Source of the DNA: Halostella salina | GTDB taxonomy: Archaea > Halobacteriota > Halobacteria > Halobacteriales > Natronoarchaeaceae | DNA length: 64,000 bases | NCBI RefSeq assembly: GCF_003675855.1 | Contig: NZ_RCIH01000013.1 | Coordinates: 1 to 64,000 of the forward strand | Reading direction: 5' to 3' | Shown here: positions 41,867-51,900 of the stretch, piece after piece | How the letters are laid out: every line of letters starts with the position of its first letter | Numbering within the stretch: the stretch's first letter is position 1 | Translations under genes and position numbers: made by a program | The notes under the pieces: model-generated | What the model saw: only the letters and a program-made list of their open reading frames with translations | The model's database searches: none | Told to the model about the DNA's origin: nothing

Positions 41867-44374
41867 TCAGCTCTCCGGATGGAGATGACACGCCGCCGGG
41901 TGGCGTACGTCGCCGAGCGTCGGCTCCTCGCGCTCGCAGACGCTCTCGAACCGGTCGCGGAGCAGGTCGGCCGCCTCGTCCCACTCGTCGTCGCCGATCA
42001 GGCGGAGGGACTCGTCGACGGCGTCGCGCACCTCGGCGGGGAGCTGCGTATCGAACAGACGGTCCCGGAGTTCGGCCACGGACGGGTCGCCGTCGGCCGA
42101 CTCGCCGGCCGACGCGCCGGACGACGCCTGGCCGCCGTCGGTCGCCGCTCGCGTCCCCGACGCGTCCGCGGCCGACCCCTCGATCGCCTCGACGGCGATG
42201 GACTCGTTCTCGACGCGCTCGCGGAAGTCCATCACCTCGCGGTAGGCGTCCTGGTCGATATCGAGGTCGTCGGGCGGGATCACCTTCGGACACCGCGTGC
42301 GGAACCGGCAGCCACTCGGCGGATCGATCGGGCTCGGCACGTCGCCTTCCAGAATGATCCGGTCGTCGGTGTCGGCCAGCGGGTCCGGTTCGGGGATCGA
42401 GGAGAGGAGCGCCTCGGTGTAGGGGTGTTTGGGGTCGGCGAACAGCTCGGCGGTTTCGGCGACCTCCACTATCTCCCCGAGGTACATCACGGCCACGCGG
42501 TCGCTGATGTGGCGCACCACCGAGAGGTCGTGGGCGATGAAGAGGTACGTCAGGTCGAACTCCTCCTGTAAGTCCTCCATGAGGTTCAGGATCTGGGCCT
42601 GCACGGAGACGTCCAGCGCCGACACCGGCTCGTCGGCGACGATGAAGTCGGGATCAACGGCGAGCGCACGGGCGATGCCGACGCGCTGGCGCTGCCCGCC
42701 GGACAGCTCGTGGGGGTATCGGTCCCGCTGCTCGACGTCGAGCCCGACCGCCTCGATGAGTTCGTCGACGCGCTCCTGGCGAGCCTCCCGGGCCGACCGG
42801 TCGTCGTCCGGGTCCCGCTCGGGCAGGTCGTGGATCTTCAGCGGCTCCATCACCGTCTGGGCGACGGTCATCCGCGGGTCCAGCGACGACAGCGGGTCCT
42901 GGAAGATCATCTGCATGTCCTTCCGGCGCTCGCGCAGGTCGTCGCCGTCGAGCGTTGCGAGGTCCTCGCCCGCGAACAGCACGGTCCCGTCGGTCGGCTC
43001 GATGAGGCGAAGCAGCGCCCGGCCGGTGGTCGACTTGCCACAGCCGGACTCCCCGACCAGCCCGAGCGTCTCGCCCTCGTAGAGGTCGAAGTCGACGCCG
43101 TCGACGGCCCGGACCGCCTGCGGCTCGTCGGCGAGCCAGCGGTCGAGCAGGTCGTCGGCCTCCGAGAAGTGTTTCGTCAGCCCGTCGACGGAGACGAGCG
43201 GGTCGCCGGTGAACGTCTCGCTCTCGGCGGCCATCCCGCCCCCGGCCTCGCCGTACTCGGACTTGTCGAACTCCTGGAGGACGCATTTCGAGCGGTGGTG
43301 GACGTCCTCGGGGCCGTGCTGGAGGAACGGGATCTCGCCCTCGGTACACTCGGGCTGTGCCCACGGACACCGCGGGGCGAAGTGACAGCCGTCGGGCATG
43401 TCGATCAGGTCCGGCACGTTGCCCTCGATCGGCGTCAGCCGGTCTTTCTCCTCGCGGGGGATCGACTCCAGCAGAGTGTACGTGTAGGGGTGGCTCGGGT
43501 CGTGGAAGATCTCCTCGACGGGCCCCTCCTCGACGATCTCGCCGGCGTACATCACCGCGACGCGGTCGCAGGTCTCGGCGACGACGCCCAGGTCGTGCGT
43601 GATGAACAGGACGGACATCCCGAGGTCGTCCTGCAGGTCGTCGATGAGGTCTAAGATCTGTGCCTGGATCGTCACGTCGAGCGCCGTCGTCGGCTCGTCG
43701 GCGATCAGCAACTGGGGCTGGCAGGCGAGCGCGATGGCGATCAGGACGCGCTGGCGCATCCCGCCGGAGAACTCGTGGGGGTAGTCGTCGAGCCGCGCCT
43801 CCGGCTCGGGGATCCCCACGTCCGCCAGTATCTCGGCGGTCGCCTCCAGCACCTCCTCGCTGATCCCGCTCCCGCGCAGCGAGGGCAGCGTCTCGCGGAG
43901 CGCGTTCCACCACGAGTCGGGGTTCCGGCCGCCGTACTGGTGGAGTTGGAGGCTCTCGGCGACCTGCTCGCCGACGGTGAGGGCGGGGTTGAGCGAGGTC
44001 ATCGGGTCCTGGAAGATCATGCTCATCTCGCCGCCGCGGATCGAGCGCATCGCCGGCTCGGGGGCGCTCGTGAGGTCGACGAACCCTTCGGACCGGTCGA
44101 CGAACTCGTCGGCCTGCTCGGGGAACTCCTCGGCGAGGCGGTCCGCGAGGTCGGGGTCGTGGAACCGCACGTCGCCGCCGACGACCTCGCCGGGGTCTTC
44201 GACCAGGTCCATCGCCGACAGCGCCGTCACGCTCTTGCCCGAGCCGCTCTCGCCGACGAGACCGACCGTCTCACCCTCGCGGATCGTCAGGTCGATCCCG
44301 TCGACGGCCTTCACCTGGCCGCGGTCGGTGGCGAACTGCGTTCGGAGGTCGGAGAGTGACAGTAGATCGCTCAC
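41867..44374 (-). CDS. fused peptide-type ABC ATPase (DppD-DppF in one chain)
   Basis: An 835-residue ATPase carrying both nucleotide-binding halves. Half 1 (about 1-340) has Walker [11 protein letters not shown] near residue 40, the ABC signature FSGGMRQR and Walker [13 protein letters not shown]. It ends with the oligopeptide C-terminal Cys region ([14 protein letters not shown]). Half 2 (about 390-720) repeats this with [30 protein letters not shown] and a second Cys region (CRFRTRCPK). The last 100 residues are an acidic extension. It is the first gene of the importer cluster; the binding protein gene follows 142 bp later. Confidence 0.94.
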   Translation of the reverse strand: MSDLLSLSDLRTQFATDRGQVKAVDGIDLTIREGETVGLVGESGSGKSVTALSAMDLVEDPGEVVGGDVRFHDPDLADRLAEEFPEQADEFVDRSEGFVDLTSAPEPAMRSIRGGEMSMIFQDPMTSLNPALTVGEQVAESLQLHQYGGRNPDSWWNALRETLPSLRGSGISEEVLEATAEILADVGIPEPEARLDDYPHEFSGGMRQRVLIAIALACQPQLLIADEPTTALDVTIQAQILDLIDDLQDDLGMSVLFITHDLGVVAETCDRVAVMYAGEIVEEGPVEEIFHDPSHPYTYTLLESIPREEKDRLTPIEGNVPDLIDMPDGCHFAPRCPWAQPECTEGEIPFLQHGPEDVHHRSKCVLQEFDKSEYGEAGGGMAAESETFTGDPLVSVDGLTKHFSEADDLLDRWLADEPQAVRAVDGVDFDLYEGETLGLVGESGCGKSTTGRALLRLIEPTDGTVLFAGEDLATLDGDDLRERRKDMQMIFQDPLSSLDPRMTVAQTVMEPLKIHDLPERDPDDDRSAREARQERVDELIEAVGLDVEQRDRYPHELSGGQRQRVGIARALAVDPDFIVADEPVSALDVSVQAQILNLMEDLQEEFDLTYLFIAHDLSVVRHISDRVAVMYLGEIVEVAETAELFADPKHPYTEALLSSIPEPDPLADTDDRIILEGDVPSPIDPPSGCRFRTRCPKVIPPDDLDIDQDAYREVMDFRERVENESIAVEAIEGSAADASGTRAATDGGQASSGASAGESADGDPSVAELRDRLFDTQLPAEVRDAVDESLRLIGDDEWDEAADLLRDRFESVCEREEPTLGDVRHPAACHLHPES

Positions 44375-44478
44375 TATGTCGCGATCCGACGGTCACAGGT
44401 AAAATAGCTTTCTACACGATCGACGACCCGGAACTAAGAAACGAAGGTTTTTGCCCGTCGACCCTCGCGGTGTCGAGT

Positions 44479-44961
44479 ATGACAGGCCGCGGAACCGACA
44501 CCAACGTCCCCGACTTCTGGGACGAGGTCGTCGACGACATGGAGGCCACGGCGGCGGAGTACCGCGAAAACGGCTGGGAGCCGATCGAGGTCCATCCCGG
44601 CGACATCACCCCGCTTCCGCCGGACCACGAACGGTTCGGGCTGGACGTGCTCGTTCCCGACGACGAGTTCGAAACCGTCTCGGCCGCCGTCGGGGAGCCC
44701 GACGCCGAGTTCGACTCCGTCGAGGTGTTTCGCGCGTCGACGCGTGGCACCGTCTTCCTCGTCGTGGCCGTCGAGGACGAGGCCAGCGGGCGCGTCGTCC
44801 TCGTCCCCGCGTTCTACGTCGTGCGGGAGGCGTCCGAGATGCTAGAGGGCACGCGGTCCCGCGGCGAGTTGCCGATCCACCTCCGGACGCTCTCGAACGA
44901 CGAGGTCGTCACGTTCGAGCCGTCGGACCCGACGCCGCTGCTGCCGGCCGAGCAGAACTGA
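44479..44961 (+). CDS. haloarchaeal hypothetical protein (DUF7529-like)
   Basis: A 160-residue acidic soluble protein (FWDEVVDDMEATAAEYRE at the start) with an alternating beta pattern and no catalytic motif that I recognise. It matches, from memory, a haloarchaeal family numbered DUF7529. An upstream in-frame extension to 44356 is not used because it overlaps the divergent ABC ATPase start. No neighbours on its strand suggest a function. Confidence 0.65.
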   Translation: MTGRGTDTNVPDFWDEVVDDMEATAAEYRENGWEPIEVHPGDITPLPPDHERFGLDVLVPDDEFETVSAAVGEPDAEFDSVEVFRASTRGTVFLVVAVEDEASGRVVLVPAFYVVREASEMLEGTRSRGELPIHLRTLSNDEVVTFEPSDPTPLLPAEQN

Positions 44962-45051
44962 TACGGACGTGTCCCCTCCCGGTCGACGTCGACCACCGGA
45001 TTGGCGGTCGATACCTGACGCATAACAACCGGGTAGGGGACCGAACACCGC

Positions 45052-45075
45052 AAAAAACGGAACCGCTGTTTTCCG
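45052..45075 (-). terminator. probable hairpin/T-run terminator of the propeller surface gene
   Basis: Just past the stop of the minus-strand gene at 45080, the minus strand has cggaa (from 45075) and its complement ttccg separated by 8 nt, followed at once by six Ts (45057-45052). A short stem plus T-run is compatible with an archaeal terminator. The stem is weak, so the T-run is the main support. Confidence 0.5.
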
Positions 45076-45079
45076 GTCG

Positions 45080-48000
45080 TTACCGGTCGCGACGACGGAG
45101 CGCGACGAGCGCGCCGGCGAGCGCGATGATCGCCGCGGTGGCGGTGAAGCCGGGCAGGCCGCCGCCGTCGGAACTACCATCCGTCGAGTCGTCGCTCGAC
45201 GAATCAGTCGCCGACGTGTCGTCAGTCGGGGCGGCCGTCGTCTCCTCGGCCGTGGTCATCGTCGCCGTGGTCGTTGCTTCGGTGGGCTCCGCAGTCGTGG
45301 TCGTGGTCGTCGTGGTCGTCGTCTCCGTGTCCCGTTCGACTTCGACGACGGCGAACAGCGAGAACGAACCGGTCTCGGCAGTCAGCGTCACCTCGCCGTC
45401 GCCGACGTCCTGCACGGTCGTCGCCAGTTCCGTCCAGCCGTCAGCGGTCCGGTGGACGATTACCGCGTTCGACGGGTCGTCCAACTCGTCGCGGTCGACT
45501 GTCAGTTCCACCGTCGCCGACGCGTTCGCCGCCGTTTCGGTCGACGGCGAGATGTCGGCAACTGACAGTACATCGGGGTCGGTGTCCCCGTCGTCCGCGA
45601 CGGCCGCGCCGACCTCGCGCTCGACGGATGCAGGCGGTTCGTCGTACTCCGCGACCGTCACGGTGCCGTTGGCGGAATCGTTCTCGAAGGCGACCGCCTC
45701 GACCTGGTCGGTCCCGTTGAACGACGCGGTCGAGTTCTCGATCGTCGCCTCGACGACGACGTCCGGTTCGGCGTCTAAGTCCGTTCCGTCGTCGGTCGCA
45801 TCGTCGTCGCTGTCGTCGCTGTCGTCGGGAGTCGGGTCGTTGTCCAGGGAATCATCGCCGTCGGTACCGTCGTCCGTTCCGTCGTCGGATCTATCGTTGT
45901 CGTCGGTGCTGTCGTCCGTCCCATCGTCGCCGCTACCCCCGACGCTCACATCGACCGATCCGGACGTGGTGCCGTCGGCGGCGTCGTTGCCCGCGACGTC
46001 CTTCGCGGTGGTCAGCGTCGCGGTGTACGTTCCGTCGGTGCTCCCGTCGTACGTGGCAGTGTAGACGAACGCCCCGTCCGACGGGCCGGATTCGGCGAAG
46101 TCGCCGCGGTCGAGCGTCGCGGTCTCCGCGCCCGAGAGCGCGACCGAGATGTCGCCGTCGGCAGCCCCGAGCTGCTCGTCCGTGGTGACTTCGACCCGGA
46201 CCTCGCGCCCGGACGGGTTGCGCACGTCGAAGCGCTCGACGGTCGGCGCGGTGGTGTCGACGGTGACCTCCGCGGCAGCGGTCCCGTCGATGCCGGCCTC
46301 GTCAGTCGCGGTCACCCGCAGCGTCGCCGGTCCGTCCGAGGGGACGGCACCGACGCTCCCGACGGTGATCGTCGCGCTGTAATCGTCGTCGTCGGGCGCG
46401 GAGGCCGGGCCGTCGTCGTCGAGTCCGACGCTCCCGGCTCCGAGCGCGCTCGCGTCGAGGGTCACGGAGGTGACGGCCGTGTCCGCGTCGGTCACGCCGC
46501 CAGCGGTGACTGTGACTTCGTCGCCCGGCGCAACGACGCCGTCGTCGCTGTCCACCTCGGTCACCCGCACCGCCTCGATGGCGGGCGTGGAGCGGTCGAC
46601 GGTGAGGCCGGTCGCGGTGACCGAGCGCTCCTCGCTGTCGACCGTCGCGGACACGACGAGGTCGGGCGTGCCCGTCGCGGACTCGCCCCCGATGGTGAAC
46701 GTCCCGCTGTACGTGTCGTCGTCCGCGGTCTCGTCCGCGCCGGTACCGTCGTCGGCCAGCGTGAGACTGCCGGCGTCGAACGCGGACGCGTCCGCCTCGA
46801 CGCTGCCGACGTTCCCGAGGTCGGGGTCGAGGCTCGCGGTCACGACCACGGTGTCGCCCGGCTCGACGACGCCGTCGCCGTCGGTACCGTCGACGATCCG
46901 GCTCCGCGTGATCGCCGCGCCGGCGATGTCGACCGACAGCGTGGCCGACTCGCCCCCGGCGGCGACGGTGCGGTCGCCGGTCTCGGTCGGCGTGTACTCG
47001 GTGCTGACGGTGGTGCGTTCGCCGCCGGCGAGGGTGACCGTCTCGGACCCGACATCCGTACCGTCGACCGTGAAGGTGACAGTCTCGGTTCCCTCACGGT
47101 CGCCGGCGTTCTCGACGGTCGCCTTCAGCGTCACCGACCCGTCCACCACGGCGGTCGACGGCGCGTCGAGGTTCGTCACCGACAGCGACGCCGGCTCGTC
47201 GACCTGCAACGTGGTCGACTGTGCCCCGACCGCCACCGTGCGGTCGCCCGCCCGCTGGAGGGTGTACTCGGTGCTGACGGTGGTGCGCTCGCCGCCGGCG
47301 AGGGTGACCGTCTCGGAGCCAACCTCGGCCCCGTCGACGGTGAAGGTGACCGTCTCCGTTCCCTCGCGGTCGCCGGCGTTCTCGACGGTCGCCTGCAGGG
47401 TGACCGTCTCGCCGACGACGCCGGTCGACGGCGCGTCGACGCCCGTCGCGGAGACCGATGCGGGGTCGTCGACGGTCAGCGTGGTCGACCGCGACCCCGC
47501 CGCCAGCGTCACGTCCCCGCTCTGCGGGGGCGTGTAGTCGATACTCACGGTCCGGCTGTCGCCGGCGGCGACCGTTACCGTCCGCGAGTCGACCGTCTCG
47601 CCGCCGGCGGTCAGCGTCGCCGTGTAGCTGCCGCCCGCCAGGCCGTCGTTCGCGACGGTCACGTCGACGGTGACCGGCTCGCCGGTCAGCGCCGACGACG
47701 GGGCGGAGACGTCGCTCACCGAGAACGACGGATCCGCGTCGACGAACTGCTCGACCGTCCCGTCGCTCGTGCCGACGTAGACGCTCGGACCGACGACCGT
47801 CGGGGCCGTCAGGAGCGCGCCGGAGCCGACCGACGCGTTGTCCCTCTCGCTCCCGTCCGCGCCGTCGAGCACCACGACCGACCCCTCGTCGGTGCCGACG
47901 AAGACCGTGCCGCCCGCGGCCGAGACCGACGCGCCGAACGTCCCCTTCGTGTCGACGGTCGCGCTCCATGCGGTCGCCCCGTCGCTCAGCGCGTGGCTCC

Positions 48001-48925
48001 CGACGAGGCCGTTCGACCCGCCGACGACGGCGTCATCGCCGTCGATCGCGGCGCTGCCGTACACGGCGTCGTACGTGCTCGTGTCGCGCCACAGCCGCTC
48101 GCTCAGGTCGCTCGCATAGGCGGCGACCGTCCCGTCGGTGGCCGTCGCGACGACGGTGCCCGAGTCGGCGTCGACCGCCGGCGAGTTCAGCGCGCCGCCG
48201 GCCACGTCAGCGGTCGCGACGCCGCTGCCGTCGGCCGCAGCGACGGCGTGGAGCGTCCCGCTCGCGTCCCCGACGTACACCGTCCCGTCGTGGACGGCGG
48301 GCGTCGACGTGCGCGCCGGGCTCCCGAGGTCGTAGGACCACCGTGCCGTGCCGTCGCTGCCGATGGCGTGGAGCGTCCCGCTCTCGGTCGCGACGTACAC
48401 CGTCCCGTCGCTTCCGACCGTCGGCGACCCGACGACGGCACCGATGTCGCCGCCGTCGACGCCCGTCGTCACGGGCCAGTCGGCGACGGTCGCGCCGGTG
48501 TCCGCGTCGAGCGCGACGACCGATCCGGCGTCGGTCGCGGCGTAGACGGTCCCGTCGTGGACCGCTGGCGTCCCGAACACCTGTCCGGTGACCGTCGTCG
48601 ACCAGGTTTCCGCGCCGTCGCCCGCGCCGAACGCCCGGACGGCGTCGCCGTCGCCCGCGTAGACTGTGCCGTCGACGACCGCCGGGCCGGACGCCACGTC
48701 CGTGTCGCCGGTCGCCGACCAGCCGGCGCTGATGTCGCCGTAGTCGGCCGCCGTCGACCCGTTGCCGGCGTTTGCGGCTCCGGACTGGAACCCTGTCCAG
48801 CCGACGTTGCCCGCGGCCTGTGCCGTGCTGTCGACGCCGGTCGGTGCCGCGAGCGCGGCCGGTGTCGCGGCGACCATGGCGACCGTCACCGCCAGAACCA
48901 GCAGCTTCCGGACGGAACCGTTCAT
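45080..48925 (-). CDS. PQQ-propeller and CARDB surface protein with PGF-CTERM tail
   Basis: A 1281-residue cell-surface protein. It has a Sec signal (about 1-27) and a PQQ/BamB-like beta-propeller (about 40-395; repeated AVxDGTVYxG and V(V/T)ALDADTG units). Three CARDB domains follow (about 395-665), the last two nearly identical, then two or three Ig-like bacterial domains (about 665-945). A Ser/Thr/Asp-rich linker leads to a beta domain of the PGF-pre-PGF kind and the C-terminal PGF-CTERM signal (LPGF, hydrophobic, RRR). It is probably anchored by archaeosortase A. Its start overlaps the stop of the GH97 gene by 4 bases, so it is the second gene of that operon. Confidence 0.8.
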   Translation of the reverse strand: MNGSVRKLLVLAVTVAMVAATPAALAAPTGVDSTAQAAGNVGWTGFQSGAANAGNGSTAADYGDISAGWSATGDTDVASGPAVVDGTVYAGDGDAVRAFGAGDGAETWSTTVTGQVFGTPAVHDGTVYAATDAGSVVALDADTGATVADWPVTTGVDGGDIGAVVGSPTVGSDGTVYVATESGTLHAIGSDGTARWSYDLGSPARTSTPAVHDGTVYVGDASGTLHAVAAADGSGVATADVAGGALNSPAVDADSGTVVATATDGTVAAYASDLSERLWRDTSTYDAVYGSAAIDGDDAVVGGSNGLVGSHALSDGATAWSATVDTKGTFGASVSAAGGTVFVGTDEGSVVVLDGADGSERDNASVGSGALLTAPTVVGPSVYVGTSDGTVEQFVDADPSFSVSDVSAPSSALTGEPVTVDVTVANDGLAGGSYTATLTAGGETVDSRTVTVAAGDSRTVSIDYTPPQSGDVTLAAGSRSTTLTVDDPASVSATGVDAPSTGVVGETVTLQATVENAGDREGTETVTFTVDGAEVGSETVTLAGGERTTVSTEYTLQRAGDRTVAVGAQSTTLQVDEPASLSVTNLDAPSTAVVDGSVTLKATVENAGDREGTETVTFTVDGTDVGSETVTLAGGERTTVSTEYTPTETGDRTVAAGGESATLSVDIAGAAITRSRIVDGTDGDGVVEPGDTVVVTASLDPDLGNVGSVEADASAFDAGSLTLADDGTGADETADDDTYSGTFTIGGESATGTPDLVVSATVDSEERSVTATGLTVDRSTPAIEAVRVTEVDSDDGVVAPGDEVTVTAGGVTDADTAVTSVTLDASALGAGSVGLDDDGPASAPDDDDYSATITVGSVGAVPSDGPATLRVTATDEAGIDGTAAAEVTVDTTAPTVERFDVRNPSGREVRVEVTTDEQLGAADGDISVALSGAETATLDRGDFAESGPSDGAFVYTATYDGSTDGTYTATLTTAKDVAGNDAADGTTSGSVDVSVGGSGDDGTDDSTDDNDRSDDGTDDGTDGDDSLDNDPTPDDSDDSDDDATDDGTDLDAEPDVVVEATIENSTASFNGTDQVEAVAFENDSANGTVTVAEYDEPPASVEREVGAAVADDGDTDPDVLSVADISPSTETAANASATVELTVDRDELDDPSNAVIVHRTADGWTELATTVQDVGDGEVTLTAETGSFSLFAVVEVERDTETTTTTTTTTTAEPTEATTTATMTTAEETTAAPTDDTSATDSSSDDSTDGSSDGGGLPGFTATAAIIALAGALVALRRRDR

Positions 48926-51900
48926 CCGTCGGTCACCTCCGCTGCGAGCGTGCGAACGTCGTCGTACGTCGGCACCAGTCCGCCGGTGCCGTCGACGGCC
49001 TCGCCGTTCTCGTAGGCCGCCTGCACCGTCTCGAAGTGGCGCTCGGTCACCGGGCCGTCCCCGGCCACCGCCTCCCGGATGGTGTTCGCGCGGTCGGCGA
49101 GCGAGACGTACGGGATGTCGTACCCGGTGAACTTGTCGTCCGGCGTGATGTCACTCGCGGTCGGGTCCAGAATCTCCGCCTGCGAGACGCCGTCCGGGAG
49201 CACGATATCGAGGATGTTGTTGTGGTGGTAGCTCGACGGCGCGCCGCCGAAGTCGTAGCTACCCCCGACGTTGCCGTCGGATTCGACTTTTCGGATCTCG
49301 CCGACGCCGCCGCCGGCGTAGTTGAACATCATGGGGACGATGGAGACGTCCCTGATGTCCGAGGGGATCACGCTTTGCGGGACCGTGATCTCGATGGCAT
49401 CGATCGGCTTGATACCGCGCGTGCTCACGCCGCCGGTGGCATCCGCGACGACCTCCCAGTAGCCGTTCTCGACGACCGGGTACGTGCCACCCTCGTCGAA
49501 CACGCTGGTGTCGATCTGCCTGTCGAAGCCGTGGGCGACGATCCGCCGGTGGTAACTGTCGGCGAATATCTCGTCGCGCCCGTCGAAGGCGTGCACGCCG
49601 TCGCGACAGCCGACGCTACCTTTCTCCCCTGCGGGGTCCTGCACGTAGATCTGGACGTGCTGGAGCCCGTAGCCGTAGGCGCTGTTCTTGGCGAACGCCT
49701 GCGGGTTGCGCAGGTTCGGCAGGCGGACGAGGAACGTGTACTCGCTATCGTTCTCGTATATCTCGACCCGCTGGATGTCGTGGTCCTCGGGGGTGATGTC
49801 ATCGGTGGACGGGTAGCTGAACGCGTTCTCGCCGTCGGCCGACGTCGCGGGACCGTACGGATCGCCGGAGTCGTCCGACAGCGTCGCCACCCGGTCTACG
49901 TCGCCGAGCCGACCGGTGTACACGGGCGTGAACGGGATCCGCGCCCGTTCGGTCGCAGAGTAGCCGAGCGCCTCGGCGTTGTCGACGCCGGGCGGCGTGA
50001 TCACGTCCATGAGCCGCGGCGCGTTCTCGGCCGCGTCGGGGTCGACGCCGCCGAACTGGCCCTCTCCGGCGCTCTCCGCGACGGTGCGCATGCCACCGAA
50101 GCTCTCCGAGTGCACGCCGGCGACGAACTCCATATCCCAGAGGTCCGTCCCGTCGAGCGCGCTCTTGGGAACCTGCAGCGTCACCGTGTCGTTTGCCCTG
50201 TCGACGGAGACGGTCGGCGACACCGGGTTCCCCTCGGCATCCGTCAGCGCGGCACCGTTGTGGTCGATGGCGTTCTCGCCGAACCCGTACGCGTCGACCC
50301 GGTAGTGCCAGGCCGACCCGAAGTCCGCGTTCAGCCCGGGATCGCCGAGGTCCCCGGCCTCGGTCACCGCGCCGTCGCTCCGGGTCGGGTCCCGGAGCCA
50401 GACGAAGAACCACTGCGGCGAGAACGGGTTGCTTCCGTTCGTCTCGGCGTCGTACAGGTCGTTGAGCGCCCCGACGGTGAACTCGAAGATAGCGTTCGAC
50501 GGCGTCTCCTTCACCGCGAACTCCCGAATGTCCATCGACCCGTCCGCGAAGTTCGTCGCGTTGACGTACGACCCGGGCCCGAGCGCGTCGGGCGCGTCCT
50601 CGGGGTCGCTGAACCGCGCGACGGTGGTCGGGTCCGTGACGCTCACCGTCTTCGAGGCGAGTGTGGTCCCGTCGAGCGCGCGGAGTTCGACGGAGAACTC
50701 CCCGGTCTCCGAGAACGTCGCGCCGAGGTCGATCGTCCGTGCGTCCGCGTTCGGCGGGAGCCTGATGTTTTCGAGGGAGTCGACGGTGCCGTCGACGACG
50801 ACCTCGACGGTCTGCCCGCTGATGAAGTCCGTCACGTTCGAGCCGGTCGCCCGGGCGAACGGCTCGCTCACGACGGTCTCGCCGTCGATCTCGAACGAGA
50901 GGTCCTGGGCGGGCTGCTGGTACGACTGGAGCGACGACGCCTCGGACGACGTCGCAGGGACCAGCCTGACGGCCGTCCCGCCGCCGCGCGCCGCCGACAG
51001 CGTCACCGTGTCGCCGGCGGCGAGGATCGACTCGGTCGTCCGCACGCCCGTCGGGTTCTGATCGACGTTCGTGCCGTAGGCGTCGGTGTACAGTTCCATC
51101 TTCCAGCCGTTGGGCTGGCTGTCGAGGAAGTCCGTGGTCACCTGGAACGACCGGCCGTTGTCGTCGTTCATCGCGCCGACGTACCACTCCTCGCCCTGCC
51201 GGCGCGCGATGACGAGGTACTCGCCGATGGCGCTGTCGAGCACGCGCGTCTCGTCCCAGTCGCCGGCCGGCACGTCCTCGATGTACTTGAACTCGCGTTC
51301 GGTGTCGAAGTTCTCGTTTGCGGCGTGTGTCTCGTCGAAGTCGGTGTACGACGCCGGGAACGGCGCGCCAGCTCCCTGTTCGGTGACGCCGACGGTGTTG
51401 AGGTTGAACCCGCCCACGTCGTCGGCGCCGAGCTTGACCGAGACGGTGTTGTCGCCGCTCTCGAGTTCGACCGAGACCGTGTGGACCTCCCAGGCGTCCC
51501 AGTAAGCGGTGAACGGCGGTGCGAGCTCCTGTTCCGTGCCGTTGACGACCAGCGTCGCCTGCGGGTTGCCGTTGTCGATGACCGACTGGAGGTTGTTCTC
51601 GGCGTCGCTCGCGTACCGGAGGTGGAGGTCGTACGTCCCCGGACTCGGGACGTTCTCGACGGTGAACGACACCGTGGCACCGTCCGGCTCGCGGTTGGCG
51701 TCGATCGGGACGTAGTGGGCACCGTACGCGTTGCGCCACTTGTCAGCCGTTATCGTCCCGTCGAGGTCGCCGGCCTGTGCCTGCACGAACTCGCCCACCG
51801 AGAACGTCGAGTCGACGTACGCCTCGATCCGGTCCGCGGCCATCTGGATGCCGCCGTGGTAAGCCGGGTACATCGCGAGCTGTTTGGCCAGCGTCGTCTG

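Noticed and set aside
44962-45079. Third copy of the 78-bp inverted-repeat element in another convergent gap
   Set aside because: The gap has some accgg boxes but no 13-bp arms or matching core length; only a short hairpin with a T-run is present.
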